Shown in pieces: positions 50,089 through 61,600 of a stretch of DNA of 64,000 bases. The notes beneath the pieces were generated by a model, which saw nothing but the letters and a program-made list of their open reading frames with translations, was not told the DNA's origin and searched no databases. Position 1 is the first letter of the stretch. Each line of letters starts with the position of its first letter. The position numbers and the translations under genes are program-made. Location of the stretch: assembly GCA_038501785.1 (NCBI GenBank), contig JBAMJR010000154.1, positions 5,121,001 to 5,185,000 on the forward strand, in the 5' to 3' direction. The DNA comes from Myoxocephalus aenaeus (taxonomy: Eukaryota > Chordata > Actinopteri > Perciformes > Cottidae).

Positions 50089-50286
50089 TACATTACATTT
50101 AGCTGACGCTTTTATCCAAAGCGACTTATATTTTTGCCCTATACACCGTAGATACAGCAACGGAGAGCAATTAGGGGTTACGTGTCTTGCTCAAGGACAC
50201 ATCGACATGGACTAGCAGAGCCGGGGTTCAAACAACCGATCCTCTGATTGAAAGACGGGCATGCTAAACACTGAGCCACTGTCGCC
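50089..50286 (-). mobile_element. tRNA-derived SINE, near full length
   Basis: Read on the minus strand it starts GGCGACAGTGGCTCAGTG (A-box-like) and has a B-box-like gtttgaaccccggctc. It continues with the widespread fish SINE segment around gtgtccttgagcaagacac and ends with taagtcgctttggataaaag, cgtcagctaaatg and a (TGTAA)-type tail. The tRNA-like head, body and LINE-type tail are all present. Family name not assigned. Confidence 0.8.
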
Positions 50287-50319
50287 CACGAAATATGAAA
50301 CTCTGAGCATATCTATTGC

Positions 50320-50460
50320 CTCCGCATGGCTCTCAACATGGCGACGACTGAGCAGGCGGCTCGCAAGCTAACAGCGCTCCTAGCGTTAGCAGTGCAAACA
50401 TCCATCAGTGCTGACAGAGCTAACATTGTCTACATGAGGGGGAACTGGGGGCTTCGCCTC
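50320..50460 (+). repeat. Interspersed repeat, copy 1
   Basis: ggctctcaacatggcgacga followed by gctaacagcgct…gcagtgcaaac…gacagagctaacattgtcta and catgaggggg. It shares this order of blocks with 61123-61250. It lies immediately beside the SINE head at 50286. Confidence 0.6.
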
Positions 50461-50984
50461 CAGAAAGAAACTGTTGGTCAGGATTCTGCTGTAACCGCCG
50501 TACATGATCAGAATATTGAATAGAGTATCTCTCAGAAAAAAATATTGATGTTTATCTTTAAAGATGCTCAACTTTCTTTAACAGCAAGTCCCAAAGTTTG
50601 TCTGTGTTTGGTGTTTGGCAGGTAACACACAGTGAGCTTTTTTTTGTAGAAACACTAAAGGAGGTTGTTATGAGAGGCCCAGACCAGACTGTAAATCTGC
50701 ACACTTTACACCAAAGCAATAGGCTATTAACCCCTTTGATATTATAGAGGGTATTTTTATTTCTCCATTTGTTTCGCCATCACTCCGATGAACACTTAAA
50801 TCATCCTAAACATCCACATGCTCCCAACATAGACTATATTGTACAATTAAAGAGCATACCTTTTTAACATGGACAACATGCACTGTCAATATAAATCCTG
50901 CAAACTCTTTATACGAGACATCTATAAACGTGCCTAGTGTACATAATCATCCAGTCCATGTATATCTATTAATGTATGGTTAAC

Positions 50985-51127
50985 AATTGAATTGTTTCAT
51001 AGAGCTTTGTTGGCCTTGTTCTTAACTGTTATGTCTATTTCTGTGTAAGTACACTAAGAGCAATGAAAAAAAAGGTAAAAAAACTGGTATGTGTTCACAT
51101 ACTTAGCCATTAAAGCTGATTCTGATG
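50985..51127 (+). mobile_element. LINE 3' end with AATAAAGCTGATTCTGA-type tail
   Basis: Ends ccattaaagctgattctgat, the common fish LINE terminus, after gcaatg and an A-rich stretch. No coding sequence remains. Confidence 0.55.
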
Positions 51128-52509
51128 TTAATTTGAAAACTATTGATTACTGCTGGTCTAAGGACTTCTCTATTATGGCTTTTTAAATAGCGCATTAACC
51201 ACTACTTACCCATGTTTTCCTGACCGTGGAGACTCCAGCAACAGCCCTCACTGTCCAAGCCTTTCTTTAACCTCTAGGCTACCGCTGACCCCTTTTATGC
51301 CACTGCACAATGCCATCATCCAGCCTCCCAATCGAATGCATTAGACTATCTGCTTCAAAGCACCAAACATGGAATAGATGCAGCAACAGACAATGGTTAC
51401 CCCCTTGCCCTGAGCTATACTGTGCATTCACTCCTGTTTAAAGGAATTTTCTCCATCACAGTTAGGTCAGCCCTGTTGCTACGATAATACTTCTCACATG
51501 TCCCCTTGAATAAGGCAATCGACTCCTAAGTGTCATCATATGTTGAGGAGATAATTGAGTTTATAGCTCTCGCACGGAGGCAGGATTATGATAATTATTA
51601 AACCCTTATTTTTCAAACTGACTGTCATGTCGGTGGAGCAATTACAATAATGTGACAAATCAGATTCTGTTTGGCTTTTTTTTTTGCCATGAGGGACAGG
51701 GCCTAGTTGTTCACTTTTCTGTGTTCACTGTACGTCACAGCGTTTTCTCAGCTCTCTGTTGAGCCACTTCTCCTGTTAACTCTTTATGCTGGAGATTTGT
51801 GTTGAGCTAATCGGTGAAGTACTGCTTGTTCTGCTGTCAATAGTGCTACACCTCCACAAACAAACAAGCCATAAATCAATCCCCATCAAAGTGAGTAACA
51901 ACAGATTTGTGAGAGGAAATGTAGACCACTTCTCGAGATGCTGTGAAACGTCATTCTTAAGTGGAGCTACGTTTGACATGACGTGACTAGAGGGAATATT
52001 TTGGACCCACACAGTGAACAAATCTGGACCACATTTAGATTCAAGTAATAAGACATACGTGGCATTGATTGTATCATCGTTAAGAAGGCAAACATGCTCA
52101 GAAGACCTATATCTGACAGTAAAGTATAGTATCTGACACTTGGAGCAGAGTTTTCAGTCACTTGACAAGCAGATACATGTCATCAGATGTGAGCTTTGAG
52201 CATCTAACTCAGGTGTTACATGCATTTATAGAAGAACAGCAAAGCTGTGGAGGTGAATTAGTAAAAACGTATACAAATGTGTGTATGTTAAAGTGCATTG
52301 AATAATGGATTAAAAAATACATTTTCTTAAAACCTTTAAATACATGACAAGATTTAAGTCTTAAAATTGTCAGCTCACTCACCAACGTATTTGTGAATGT
52401 ATAAATCTGCCAGTATGCTTCTGCAGAAGTGCTTGTAGAATCCTTTAATAACTTCCAAACTCCTTCCCTCTAACCTTTCTGATGTTGAATTAGAGTGGGC
52501 TGTGTCCGA

Positions 52510-53100
52510 CCATCAAACTATAAAGCAAGGAGTCTGTCTGTGGGTTTGTGGGTATATCGTTTGCATATCTTGAAAACTGCTCAGTTGATCTACTTCACAC
52601 AGTGTTCGGTGAAATTAGGCCTCATGGTGGCGCTTTAAGAATAAACGTTTGGACCATAAGTCTCAGAAACAAAAGATACCACGTTCATTTGCTTCCAGAT
52701 AGATTTTCCTCCATTATGAATTGTGTCAAAATCTGTGTTTTTGCTACTCAAAATTGTCACCACATGTCACCACATTTGGCACAGATCATTTCTGGACCAA
52801 CCTGGAAAAAGGCTTTTTAGGGGGATTTCTCATGTTCCAAACTTTTTTTGCTATGGCTGGCTCACAAAGTTAGCTCAAGTGCTGTGGGCAGAGCTGATGG
52901 GAAAAAAAGTAATATCTCCTGAAGCTTTGTGCTTTTGCAACCACATTGAGTGGACATGTGTCGATATGACGTCTGAGTGGCTATGGCAATAGGTGGCGCT
53001 GTAGCAGCATCATCTAACTATAAAGCAAGGAATCGCTGTCTATCTGTCTGTTTGTATGTACGACTGTCATCTTATATCTCGAGAAGCGTTCATCCACTAA
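52510..53100 (+). repeat. Interspersed repeat with its head motif present twice
   Basis: ctataaagcaaggagtctgt (52518-52537) with tatatc, cttgaaaactgctcagttga recurs as ctataaagcaaggaatcgct near 53018 with tatctcgagaagcgttcatc. The part between contains ctcatggtggcgctttaa-type sequence and ends taggtggcgctgtagcagca. This arrangement is common in fish genomes; class unknown. Confidence 0.55.
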
Positions 53101-53901
53101 AGTCAGCATCGCTCACCATCATGTGACATGTAATTACTGAATGAGATGCTCTTTTCTCACCCATTGCGCACTGTCTCACCGCTAGTCCAAATGTCTGACC
53201 TCTGGTTAAGTAACACCCATTAATATCATCTTGTAGTTGGAGATGTCCTGATCTGTGATGTTATTGACTTCTTTGAGGACGCTGGATGAAAAAAAAATTC
53301 AATGAACTAAAATGACCTGAACTGTACTGACCAGACTGGAGAGGAGGAGACTGGGTCTTTACGGACAGGCTCAGATGGGATCCAGCTGAATCAAATTGCT
53401 TTATCTTCCCCTGTGTGAAGGAACAAATGTTCCTTGTGCCCATTTTCCTTCCAAGCAGAACGAAGCCAAATGCTTTCAGAAACCAAAAGGACTTTAATAA
53501 ATGTTTTATTCAGATCTTCTCCGCCTGTCCTGTCCTAACCTACTTTCCTCAGTTCTTTGGGGGAAGCACACTTACTTGTTGCTCACCATGATATCTCCTA
53601 GGTCATACATTATACATGGAGCTATTCTGCATAGTGCATGCACACACTATGGCATCAGTTCACCATCACAGCCACGCCATGGTACTGTTTGAAGCCTCTG
53701 AAAGGAAATCCATATAACCCTCCTCCCACACACACACAATGTCTGTGTCTCAGAGGGAGCAGGCACGCGTGTGAGAAATATAAATGGGATGTACACGGTC
53801 ATAGTGATTTGTAATGTATTCCTACAACACACAGGCACGTGCACATACAAAACCCATCAGCCTGACATTTGAGCGTGCATGTCAGAGCGCGGCATCCTTA
53901 C

Positions 53902-54235
53902 CCTGGCAGTGGCCGCGCGTATCCACGGAGACAGATGTCAGAAGAGGCGGCAGGTTGAGCGGTCACCGCCGAGGTGTAGAGCATTCCTCGTGCGCATCAC
54001 ACTCAAAGACCACCGGAGGGGCGGTGCGCGGCGGAGAGCCAGGACTCCACAATCTGGGTCAGTGCTGCCGGAGCCATCCTTATGATGAAGAAGGTAGCCA
54101 CAGAGGGGCGGCGTCACAGGCCCACATGGATCCTAGCATCCAGCCTCCGTCTGCAGTTGTTTTGGATCCGGATGCGATGAATCCCACTGAGGCTCAGACG
54201 GGAGAAAATCCATGAGGTTCTCACATCCACACACG
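53902..54235 (-). promoter_or_regulatory. GC-rich, CpG-dense segment; possible promoter or non-coding first exon
   Basis: This is a GC-rich and CpG-rich patch in AT-rich surroundings, flanked by CT-rich and (TCC)n sequence at 54.3-54.45 kb. On the minus strand a good donor (CTGCCAGG|gtaagg) ends it at 53902. None of the short reading frames inside resembles NCKAP5 and the open one does not leave in phase 1, so if it is an nckap5 first exon it is untranslated. It could equally be a CpG island of an unannotated transcript. Confidence 0.35.
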
Positions 54236-54311
54236 ACGGGGGCTTTCTGCTCCAAGAAAGAAAAAAAGCTAGTCTGCACGAAGCATCACCGCCTCAGTGA
54301 CAGACCCTGTA

Positions 54312-54338
54312 TTCCTCCTCCTCCTCCTCCTCCTCCTC
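54312..54338. repeat. (TCC)n tract
   Basis: About nine CTC/TCC units beside the GC-rich segment, followed by further CT-rich sequence to 54.45 kb. Confidence 0.9.
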
Positions 54339-55797
54339 TCTGTGCCTCTGCCTAATTCGCTGCTTTATCGCTCTATTTCTGTCTTTCTCTGATGCTCACC
54401 CATATTTCCACTTCACTGCCCTCTCTCTCTCTCCCTCTCTCTAATTCTCAGCTGTGTCTCAGTGCTCTGCTCAGCCTGTGCCCAGAGGATGTTGAACATG
54501 TGTTCAGGGTGGGGGTTGGGGATTGCTGACTTGATAGGTGGCACGCTTACTTCCCACACTGATAGGTCCGGGAGCATGGCACTGTGCGCTCACATTTTGG
54601 GCACAGCAGCGTCTGACAGGCAGTTGAGTGAAGGCAAAATCAGCTTGACCTCTTTTTCTTGTAAATGTTCCTGTTTCTGAATCAAACATCTGAGCAGTCG
54701 AAGATGGGATTAATGGCTGCGATTAACCGTCACGCTGTACTTGATTGCTGGAAATCTGTGAGCTAGGAAAGTAGCGACGGGAAGGAGGAGGTGATTTCTA
54801 TATGTGCCATGATAAAATCACTGCCAGCTTACTAAATAGCCCTGCAGGAATGTCCGATGTCGGGGGAAACAAATCGTATCGGCTCAGGAATGATACACAG
54901 CACATGAGGGGTTTTGATCCCGCTTTACCCAATCTGCCTCTTTCTAGACAGACGTGACACATTTCTCTACATTTATATACAACAGGAGCAGAGGGGAAAG
55001 AGAAGATGTGGGAGGCAGAGTGTGTAGGACAAACAGAGCGAGGGGGGGGAGAAATGGAAAGTGAGGGATGGGGAGGCGGCAGAGAAAGCAGCAGGAAGAA
55101 AAAAGAAAGAGAGGGAGAGAGAGAACAGAGAGCTTTGGAATATTTATAGCAGGCTGGAGACTGATGTAAAGAAATAAGCTCCTCTATTTCTGTGCTGTGG
55201 CACACATGGTCGCATCTTGGATGGTACGCTGTCAGGCTAAGTCATATCAAAGGGATCCTATGGTGCTTCTGCAGCGAGGAAGCACATTAACTGCAGCAGC
55301 ATGCAGGGACATACATGTCCTTCTTGAGGCAGATTGCACGCCAAAAAAATAGATTTCGGCTTCAGTGGGAAAGTGTTTTTTAAATGGATATTAACTGCTG
55401 AAGGAAGTGCACTTCCATCATGGAGATGATGGCCTTGTGACAATCATAAGAGCCATTAGACTTAGTCACACAGCCAATGAGCTGGTTTCGCAGGGAGGGG
55501 AAGGAGATGGAAATGGGGAGGGGACTTTGGGAAAATATGAAATTCACAGATTTTATTTATAGTCTTCTTTTTTCCTGGGAAGCGACGTGTGTCTGTTGTA
55601 AAAATGAGAATCAAACGCTTTTCGCTGTTAGCAGAGGGAAAATTAGTCGAGTCAAAATGGATTTCATATCTAAGACACAATTTCGCTTGCAAATTTAAAA
55701 ACGCGTGTGCATACGTGTGTGTTTGTGGAGACAGGATACCTCTGGGCTTATGCTGTGACCTAGATTAGGCCTTGATGCATCCAAGCCTGGCAGGCTG

Positions 55798-55799
<2 letters not shown>

Positions 55800-55828
<29 letters not shown>
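55800..55828. repeat. (GT)n microsatellite
   Basis: About 14 GT units, 80 bases from a longer GT tract. Confidence 0.95.
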
Positions 55829-55905
55829 CATCCATAGAGTAAATGCGTTTGCACGTGTGTCTAGGATGCAGAAGAGAGGAAGACAACAGAGAGGAGAGAG
55901 AAAGG

Positions 55906-55906
<1 letters not shown>

Positions 55907-55976
<70 letters not shown>
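55907..55976. repeat. (GT)n microsatellite, long
   Basis: About 35 uninterrupted GT units. Confidence 0.97.
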
Positions 55977-55977
<1 letters not shown>

Positions 55978-56925
55978 TAGGGAGGGGGAGAGTTGTGTAT
56001 GTATGCATGAAATGAAGCTGCATGGCTGCGTTGCTTGTGCGACTAAGAGCCTCAGCTGGGTGACATACAAAGAGGTGAATGTTCACGCAGTAAGAGACCT
56101 TATTCAGCGCACACATTGATGAAAATTGCACGGCTTCTGCCTCAAAGGGCAACTTTACGTAACTTCAAATACAGAAAAATGTACACAGCATAATCAAAAG
56201 CATTGCAAATTCAGACATTTGACGCCAATGCATACTAACTGGAGGATGTTGTGAATCATACTACCTTGGTTAATGCGTAAAGATTAACAGATTAGCACCC
56301 ACTCTCTGCATGTAGATTATAGGCAGTTATTGGCTCTGGAATCACTGATGTCCTGAACATATGGCTAAAAATTAAAACATCAAGATTTGTTTGCTTTTAA
56401 AACCTGACCTTGCCTTTGTGCCCACATCCATCTAGCTCAGGTTATCATTACCGAATGACTCAAAACCATACCTCCTTGCTCCATGAATGTGCTGCTATTC
56501 AGTGCATTATACTGGCCTTATGCAAGAAATGAGTGGAATCATCTCGCCCCAGTTACTTCCTGACCTGTCCTTTGGCCAAATTCGCCTCAACGTTATTAAA
56601 TTGTTAATCATGTGCCTCATGAGCTCACAGTGTGTATAGACTTCACAAGATGCTCCACTAAATGGTAAACAACTATATATGTATATATGTATCTAAAACT
56701 GGGGGCTCAAGATGATACATTTACACAACATGCCGCCAAAGCACTGGACGTTTCTGGAAGAATTCAGTCCATGACTTGTGATAAAAATAGCTGTTTCACA
56801 CACAGATGGTGACGCTCCCACAGAGTTATGCATGCAAGGCTGATAGTGGAAAATGATGGGAAACGACTCATCAGCAGAGACTCATCAGTAAACATAAGTG
56901 TTCCATTTGTTCCAAACAGGAAATT

Positions 56926-56927
<2 letters not shown>

Positions 56928-56958
<31 letters not shown>

Positions 56959-56975
56959 ACACACACAACACACAC

Positions 56976-57008
<33 letters not shown>
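56928..57008. repeat. (CA)n microsatellite with AACACAC interruptions
   Basis: About 40 CA units with three evenly spaced single-A insertions in the middle. It is complementary to the GT tracts about 1 kb away. Confidence 0.96.
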
Positions 57009-57177
57009 CAATATTTCCACTCTGCAGGACGACATGGTGAGATTTATGGTTTAGGTCTTTTGAGTAGAGAAGAAATTCTGAAATAAAAACCCAAATCTCT
57101 TTTAGTGCAAGTGTCGGAATAGGAAGGGCCTGATCAGTTATAGAAGATGTGGGAATATTTGCCACCCCCATCATAAT

Positions 57178-57262
57178 CCTAATAATAATAATACATTTGA
57201 TTTGTATAGCGCTTTAAAAAGGTACTCAAGGCACTTTACACTGTAAAGACAAACAATAGAAG
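57178..57262 (-). mobile_element. LINE 3' tail fragment (ATT-repeat tail)
   Basis: On the minus strand: cagtgtaaagtgccttgagt, acctttttaaagcgctatac, aaatcaaatg and then (TATT)/(ATT) repeats. This is a typical teleost LINE 3' end. Confidence 0.55.
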
Positions 57263-58174
57263 TAGCAAAAACACAAGATGACGCAGATTCAAATAAATAA
57301 ACATCATGTACATAATACCAGGATAAAAAGGTTTAATTAATTAATTATTTTATTATTGTTATATCCATAATATATCACACACAGTTGTTCATTAAAACAA
57401 TCAAATATATTTAAATGTAGTCATTGGATTGGATGTCAATGTTAGTGATATGGGATTGGATGTCAGGTGATATGAATCTATGAGTAAATCAAGTGATATG
57501 AAGTGAAATGGGTTCAACGGTGTTTGCCGGCTCTAACGTAAGCTCCAAACGTTACTAGCATCAGCAGTAACTCAGCATCACCTCCAAAGTCAAAGCTCAT
57601 ATCATTTTTAATTGAAATAATACTGCTTGAAAATAAAACATGAAAGCATGAATCGTACCTATTGTCGGTCTCATGTACTACTGTCAGGATATAGTGACAG
57701 TTTCAGTGACAGTTATTTGATAAAAGTTATTAACTTTTTATTAAAAGTTATTTAACTCTTGTGCATGATACATTTTGCGGTCGACAAAAAACTTGAACCC
57801 GTTTTTTTAGAATCATATGATGTATGTGCATATTTAAGATTGTTTGTTTATAAATATGACAGCTGAAGACAGAGTTGTCACCTAACATAGCAGTTAGTTA
57901 ATGAGCTAACTCTAGCGACATACAACTAATCAAATTAGCTAGCTTAGAAATGAGAACCCCACTTTTTCTTTCTCATACTAATCAAATACTTATTGACTCA
58001 AAAATGAGTAGTAAATCTGCCACTGTTGTTGATGGCAAACTTGACATGGTTATCTGAGGTGACAGAGAAGGCGGGGCTCAACAAGCGGTCAATTCTCATG
58101 GTAATTAAAGTGACAACAAACCAAGATGAGGTAATTTTGCGTGAGGTTTAACTGGTTTTGGCGAGGCTTCATTC

Positions 58175-58611
58175 TCACATACGGATCCTGCCCTGTTCTT
58201 TCCAGAACTCAGGAATCCTTTGAGACAGTGCGAACTCTGCCAGGCCCCTGCACTCTCGGGGGGTGAACCCCGCCAGCGCGGTGCCCTTCACGCCGACCCC
58301 CTCCCTCCCCGCCAGCTCCGCGACCCTCGACGTGATGAGGGACGCCGGGACATGACAGTACGGCTGGCCGGCGATGCTGAAACGCGGCCATGGTTCACCT
58401 GCAGTCGTTTGACTAGTCGGGCTCCCTTTCACGCTCTCCACATTACAGGCGATTTCCACGGCGCCCTCGTGTGGTAAGGCCAGCACCTGCACCCCAGGCA
58501 GCCCCCCCGGGGTCGACTCCCTGAGGGCCGCGGCGATGCTGCGTCCCATGGCCATGTCCTGGGTGTCGATAGTGACGTTGCAGTTCATGACGTACGGACT
58601 GGCCCCAACAC
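58175..58611 (-). CDS. ftcdnl1: ftcdnl1 last coding exon (C-terminal formiminotransferase subdomain)
   Basis: Opens VGASPYVMNCNVTIDTQD and runs 144 residues to a stop at 58175-58177, covering the second subdomain (PGVQVLALPHEGAVEIACN, then ITSRVAELAGREGVGVKG). It ends FWKEQGRIRM. It is distinctly GC-rich compared with its surroundings, especially at third codon positions. A GTATGT overlapping the last Met codon could act as a donor to a further exon, but the stop right there and the domain length argue against it. Confidence 0.93.
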
Positions 58612-61600
58612 CTGCAGGACATCATCCAAAATCAGAACACAAACTTAACTTGAATTAGCGATTGTATAAGGAAGCGATGAAGACCTTCTTTAGTAAAGAA
58701 GTGTCAACCATGCAAAATTGTTTTTGCTCAATTGCATTATAGTCTATAGAGACTATAGTCGGTGGTGAAATTGGGATATTCTGCCACTCATTCTCTCTGA
58801 AACCGTTGAAAAACGATTCAAAACAGCAGGTCTAGAAAGAAGCGCCGTCTCTGAGGGACTGACACAGTCGGTCTTAAGATGAACAAAAAACTGCCAATCC
58901 AACGCCTTTGATGTTGCACCAGAAACCTCCTCAGATGACACGACATCGACAATGATTGCCACGTTTTCATGTAAGAATAAGTTAACAGCGCTGGATAACA
59001 GAATGGACGGAGGTCACACCAGCAGCTGTTTTTAAAGGATAAGTCCGTCTTTCAATACTCACATCACATGCTATATTGTACGTAATCATTTCTAATGGCC
59101 TTGAAGTGATGACTCTCTAGTGTGAGAGTGTGACTACACCATAAGAAATTGGAGGACAAAATCAGCAGTCACTGCCATGTGCAAAAATTCATCCTAAAGT
59201 TCAGCTGAAGCTAATGTGGATCGCAATATATCCCTCAACCGCAGCTCAGCAAGGAAACTGTAATTTTGGACAATGACCTTTTGATTTGGCAAACTCTGAC
59301 TTCTGGAGCCCCAAATGAGCTTCAGCTGAACTTTAGAACATATTATTTCCCCCAGATGCGGTTCACATGGACACATTTTGGACTATGAGAATTTAAATGC
59401 AGATTTCCTGGACCATGAAAATTACAGTTCAAATAACCTGTTAGCATCATAAGCTAATAGAACAACACTAAGATGAATGAGTTTCCTGTGAACCTGTGAG
59501 TGTGGATGTTCACAGTTTCAGCAACACAGCCATGATAAGGAGTTAATAGCAGATTAGTTCATCCTGTTGACATCGGCTGTGTTGACACTTCTTTTCTTCT
59601 TTTCAATGCGACTGTTGTCATCGATCACGGCAGGACACGTCAACTCTCAAGTCTGTACGCTCTGACATCAGGGCTGGACCAAACCACGCCTCAAGGTGGC
59701 CTGGCTTGCATTAAATTGTGATCTCAGTGACGTGTGGCTAGCATGCGGGCACGACACGGACAATTTATCAGTTTTATTCATTTCCATGTATTAAAACTAA
59801 TTCAAAGTCAGCTGCATTGCCTTCATAATCCTGGCAAAGAGGCATTCTAACCTTCCTTACAGGCTCAAACATGAATCTACAGGAGCGCGTCCAGCTTATC
59901 AAATGTATCTGACACTTACTGCCAGCTCGGGCTCACCTGTGAGACCGAATGGTTTCCGAGGCTGCGGCCCCACGTCGGGCCTGATTGCCCGCAGGTCTGG
60001 CGTCTTCTTGAACCAGCCCATCTCCTTCCTCCTCTGTGCCAGCCCCCGCTGAAGGGGGGAGTCTGCCCAGCCGAACAGGAAAGCACTGGTGCCCTGGACC
60101 CGCTCTGTGAGTCCCTGAGCCACGGCTGAGCCCCAGCAAGAACGCAGACATGTTAGTCGCGCAGCAAATGGAGCGCATGGATGCCATCACACGCACACAA
60201 GTTCAGAAAGAGCCAGAGCAACGAGAGCATGGCAGACAAAACACACCTGAGGGGGTGTAATTCAGACAGAGGGAAATCTGCGGACACGTGGACTGCTCAT
60301 TACCCGCATGCATGAATACAGCGCTTGTTAGTGCGTTTGCCAATTATTATTCTGAAATCACACCACGCAGATTAGCATACGTCAGGCATGCTGGCACACA
60401 TGCTGGGCTACTGCATATTATCAGCAAGACACATGGTTGCTAAGTCAGCTGGCAAACTGTGAAACTAATCAACAGCACAGGAAGCTAAATATGTCACCTC
60501 ATCAGACTCTAGACACATTGCGCTAGAGCTCATTACAGGATATATCGGCGAACGCCGTATGTAAAAGGAGGCAGATACTGTCTAAATTACTACAGAATAG
60601 GCAAAAACAGGTTAAACGTAAATTGCAGCTGCCCTCTGAAAAGTGGAAATTTTAATTTTAAGTCACATCTATTGCATGTGTCATCCCTGGATGTTTGTTC
60701 TATTTGAGCCACTGACGAGAGTCAAAGCACGTTCACATAATCGTGAGAATGGTCTCATTCCCACGAACGGAGGTATTAAAATAACTCTGGATTCAGCTGT
60801 TAGTGCATTAAAAACTTTCAGGACCTGATGATGTAAATAAGAGCTATTCGAGTGTTCAGACTGGGAAGCCGATGTAGCTCAAAATGATCCGCTGGTTTAC
60901 AGACATCTCTTTTCCAATGCAAGTCCATGGGGGAAAGTATTTTTTTATCACAAACGCGTCACGTGACAATCTGGCAAGCCATCAAGGCTAAAACAATTAT
61001 AGCAAATAACATTATGCAGGAAATTAAAGGCATAATGTCAAAGCACATTTTCCTCAGACATGTACAATTACAAGGACAAACAATATGTTAAACATGCAAG
61101 ATCCGATATCGGGAGGATTTAGATTGCCTCTTAACGGCTCTCAACATGGTGACGACGGGCCAGTGGCTAATTGCTAAGGGTGCTAACAGTTCAAACTCTG
61201 GAAAAGGTGCCCACAGAGCAAACAGGGTTTACCTGAGGGGGGACGACGCAGTGGGTCGCCTGCCGCGAGCTAACCAGGGGAGCTCACATGCACTAACATA
61301 CACTAATATGCACTAAAAACCCGCTTGGCCGGCCCGTCTAGGTCAACAAAGCCAGGAGGAGCTCGGATGACAACACACAGTCAGAAAATGTCCACTTAGG
61401 AGGTTGTGGCTTATACAAGAGGGAGGCGTCCATACGAACTCTTCTTTCTCGTGAACGCCGTAAACACGACCTCATTTGAAGGCAAAAACTGTGCCCTGAA
61501 AGCTAATGAACAGATACAATATAGGACAACAACTGTAAGCTCAACTGGCAGGGACGTAAGCATCTAAGTGCCCTCACACACATGCACACACAAATGGCAT

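Larger units (their letters stand above)
41508..53901. other. Upstream intron or intergenic sequence
   Basis: Scanned on the minus strand for the expected N-terminal NCKAP5 peptide (LLTQLEEQHRSLWREK-like) without success. Holds the AT/GT microsatellite and the repeat cluster at 49.4-51.13 kb. Frames at 45.44-45.88 kb have no recognisable homology. Confidence 0.5.
54236..58174. other. Sequence between the GC-rich segment and ftcdnl1
   Basis: CT-rich tract to 54.45 kb, then G/A-rich sequence around 55.0-55.1 kb, the GT and CA microsatellites (55.8-57.0 kb) and a LINE tail (57.18 kb). A possible ftcdnl1 poly(A) signal (TTTATT, 57737-57742) lies about 430 bases past its stop. No gene recognised. 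Confidence 0.5.

Noticed and set aside
50200..50286. tRNA gene
   Set aside because: A- and B-box-like sequences are present, but they form the head of a SINE and the cloverleaf is degraded.
53814..54215. 133-codon plus-strand frame in the GC-rich segment
   Set aside because: Composition-driven (few stops in GC-rich DNA); Arg/Gly/Ser-rich with no recognisable motif and a competing minus-strand splice signal.
54798..55205. 135-codon minus-strand frame with Ser/Pro/Leu runs
   Set aside because: Low-complexity translation of a G/A-rich tract with no homology.
55760..57174. Frames of 60-136 codons across the GT/CA tracts
   Set aside because: Translated microsatellites (His-Thr or Val-Cys repeats).
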